From contig NZ_JACJOF010000013.1 of the NCBI RefSeq assembly GCF_014695395.1, forward strand, positions 62,001-126,000: DNA of 64,000 bases, read 5' to 3'. How positions within the stretch are numbered: the stretch's first letter is position 1; every line of letters starts with the position of its first letter. Source of the DNA: Nodosilinea sp. FACHB-131. Lineage in GTDB: Bacteria > Cyanobacteriota > Cyanobacteriia > Phormidesmidales > Phormidesmidaceae. The position numbers were made by a program, and so were the translations under genes. Positions 63,663-64,000 of the stretch are shown in pieces. The notes under the pieces are model-generated. The model worked only from the letters and a program-made list of their open reading frames with translations. It was not told the DNA's origin and made no database searches.

Positions 63663-64000
63663 ATGGTCGACACCTTTGACCCGATCGGCTACAGCGCTAT
63701 CCCCACCCCGCCGGAGGGGTTTAAGTCTGGTTTCGTAGGCATTGTGGGCCGCCCCAACGTGGGCAAATCTACTCTAATGAATGCTTTGGTAGGGCAAAAA
63801 GTAGCCATCACCTCCCCCACCGCCCAAACCACCCGCAACCGTCTGCGGGGCATTCTCTCCAACGACCAGGCCCAAATTATTTTTGTCGACACTCCCGGCA
63901 TCCACAAGCCCCACCACGAGCTGGGCAAAATTTTGGTGAAAAACGCCCGCATGGCCATCGACTCGGTGGATACCACCCTATTTGTGGTCGACGGCAGCGT
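63663..64000 (+). CDS. era: GTPase Era (partial, cut by window end)
   Basis: First 112 residues of Era, a GTPase needed for 16S rRNA maturation and 30S assembly. G1 is [13 protein letters not shown]; the G2 region is [15 protein letters not shown]3 is [15 protein letters not shown]. These three are the canonical Era signature. The KH domain lies beyond the window. The start at ATG 63663 has a 25-residue N-terminal extension before the G1 motif, usual in cyanobacteria. Confidence 0.95.
   Translation, partial: MVDTFDPIGYSAIPTPPEGFKSGFVGIVGRPNVGKSTLMNALVGQKVAITSPTAQTTRNRLRGILSNDQAQIIFVDTPGIHKPHHELGKILVKNARMAIDSVDTTLFVVDGS

Noticed and set aside
1-64000. Prophage or insertion sequence
   Set aside because: No integrase, transposase, capsid or terminal inverted repeat with a transposase was recognised.

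Overview
The window is a 64 kb stretch of a cyanobacterial chromosome. This rests on the very frequent GCGATCGC/CGATCG (HIP1) octamers, moderately high G+C, many hypothetical proteins with a cyanobacterial look, a CheA/CheW/MCP cluster with a pentapeptide-repeat protein inside it, an orthocaspase-like protein and a class III cyclase fused to a receiver-like domain. A filamentous Leptolyngbya/Nodosilinea-type organism is plausible, but that is inference. No prophage, transposase, CRISPR array, rRNA or convincing tRNA was seen.

Layout. 0-5.8 kb: DUF4349 lipoprotein, MoaD, a MerR-like regulator, an ABC exporter behind a perfect palindrome, a hypothetical protein, and a cold-shock/DUF1294 fusion. 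5.7-20.4 kb: signalling. A six-PAS hybrid histidine kinase is followed by a chemotaxis-type cluster (cheB, pentapeptide protein, cheR-TPR, double CheW, CHASE3-like MCP, CheA with two HPt domains and a receiver), with a single-domain response regulator facing it. 20.6-23.2 kb: methionine salvage (mtnB-mtnD-mtnC), translationally coupled to a two-gene DUF2283 pair. 23.2-34.1 kb: ndk, hypotheticals, a PHP phosphoesterase overlapping a giant membrane protein with a hydrolase-like elbow, a FecR protein with a glycine/asparagine repeat tail, and M20 and M17 peptidases. 34.1-38.7 kb: an AT-richer island with an orphan glycosyltransferase, a small acidic protein, and a nuclease-like/ParA gene with an apparent frameshift followed by a ParB-like/Rho-N gene. 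38.7-49.5 kb: transglutaminase with beta-propeller, a 55-aa protein, an animal-type alpha-amylase, BrnT/BrnA, DUF4126, an SDR, a PlsC-like acyltransferase, a CPBP protease and an adenylate cyclase. 49.5-64 kb: glyS, murD, DUF427, a pseudo-orthocaspase, rpmF, DUF4870, a proline-rich lipoprotein, trxA, an RHH-like regulator, YjbQ and the start of era.

The most unusual unit is the 36.4-38.7 kb module. An HsdR_N/PD-(D/E)XK-like domain is joined (through a 1-base frameshift at a G run) to a ParA ATPase. The next gene is coupled by TAATG and combines a ParB-like N-terminus with a Rho-N/SAP-like C-terminal domain. A 15-bp inverted repeat lies upstream. It looks like a partition-derived genome-maintenance or defence module, not a plasmid parAB. 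Other notable items are the orthocaspase with its His/Cys dyad replaced by Tyr/Asn, the duplicated HPt of CheA, a cyclase with a dead receiver, two candidate small RNAs, and GGGTGGAT-type minisatellites bracketing a DUF427 gene.
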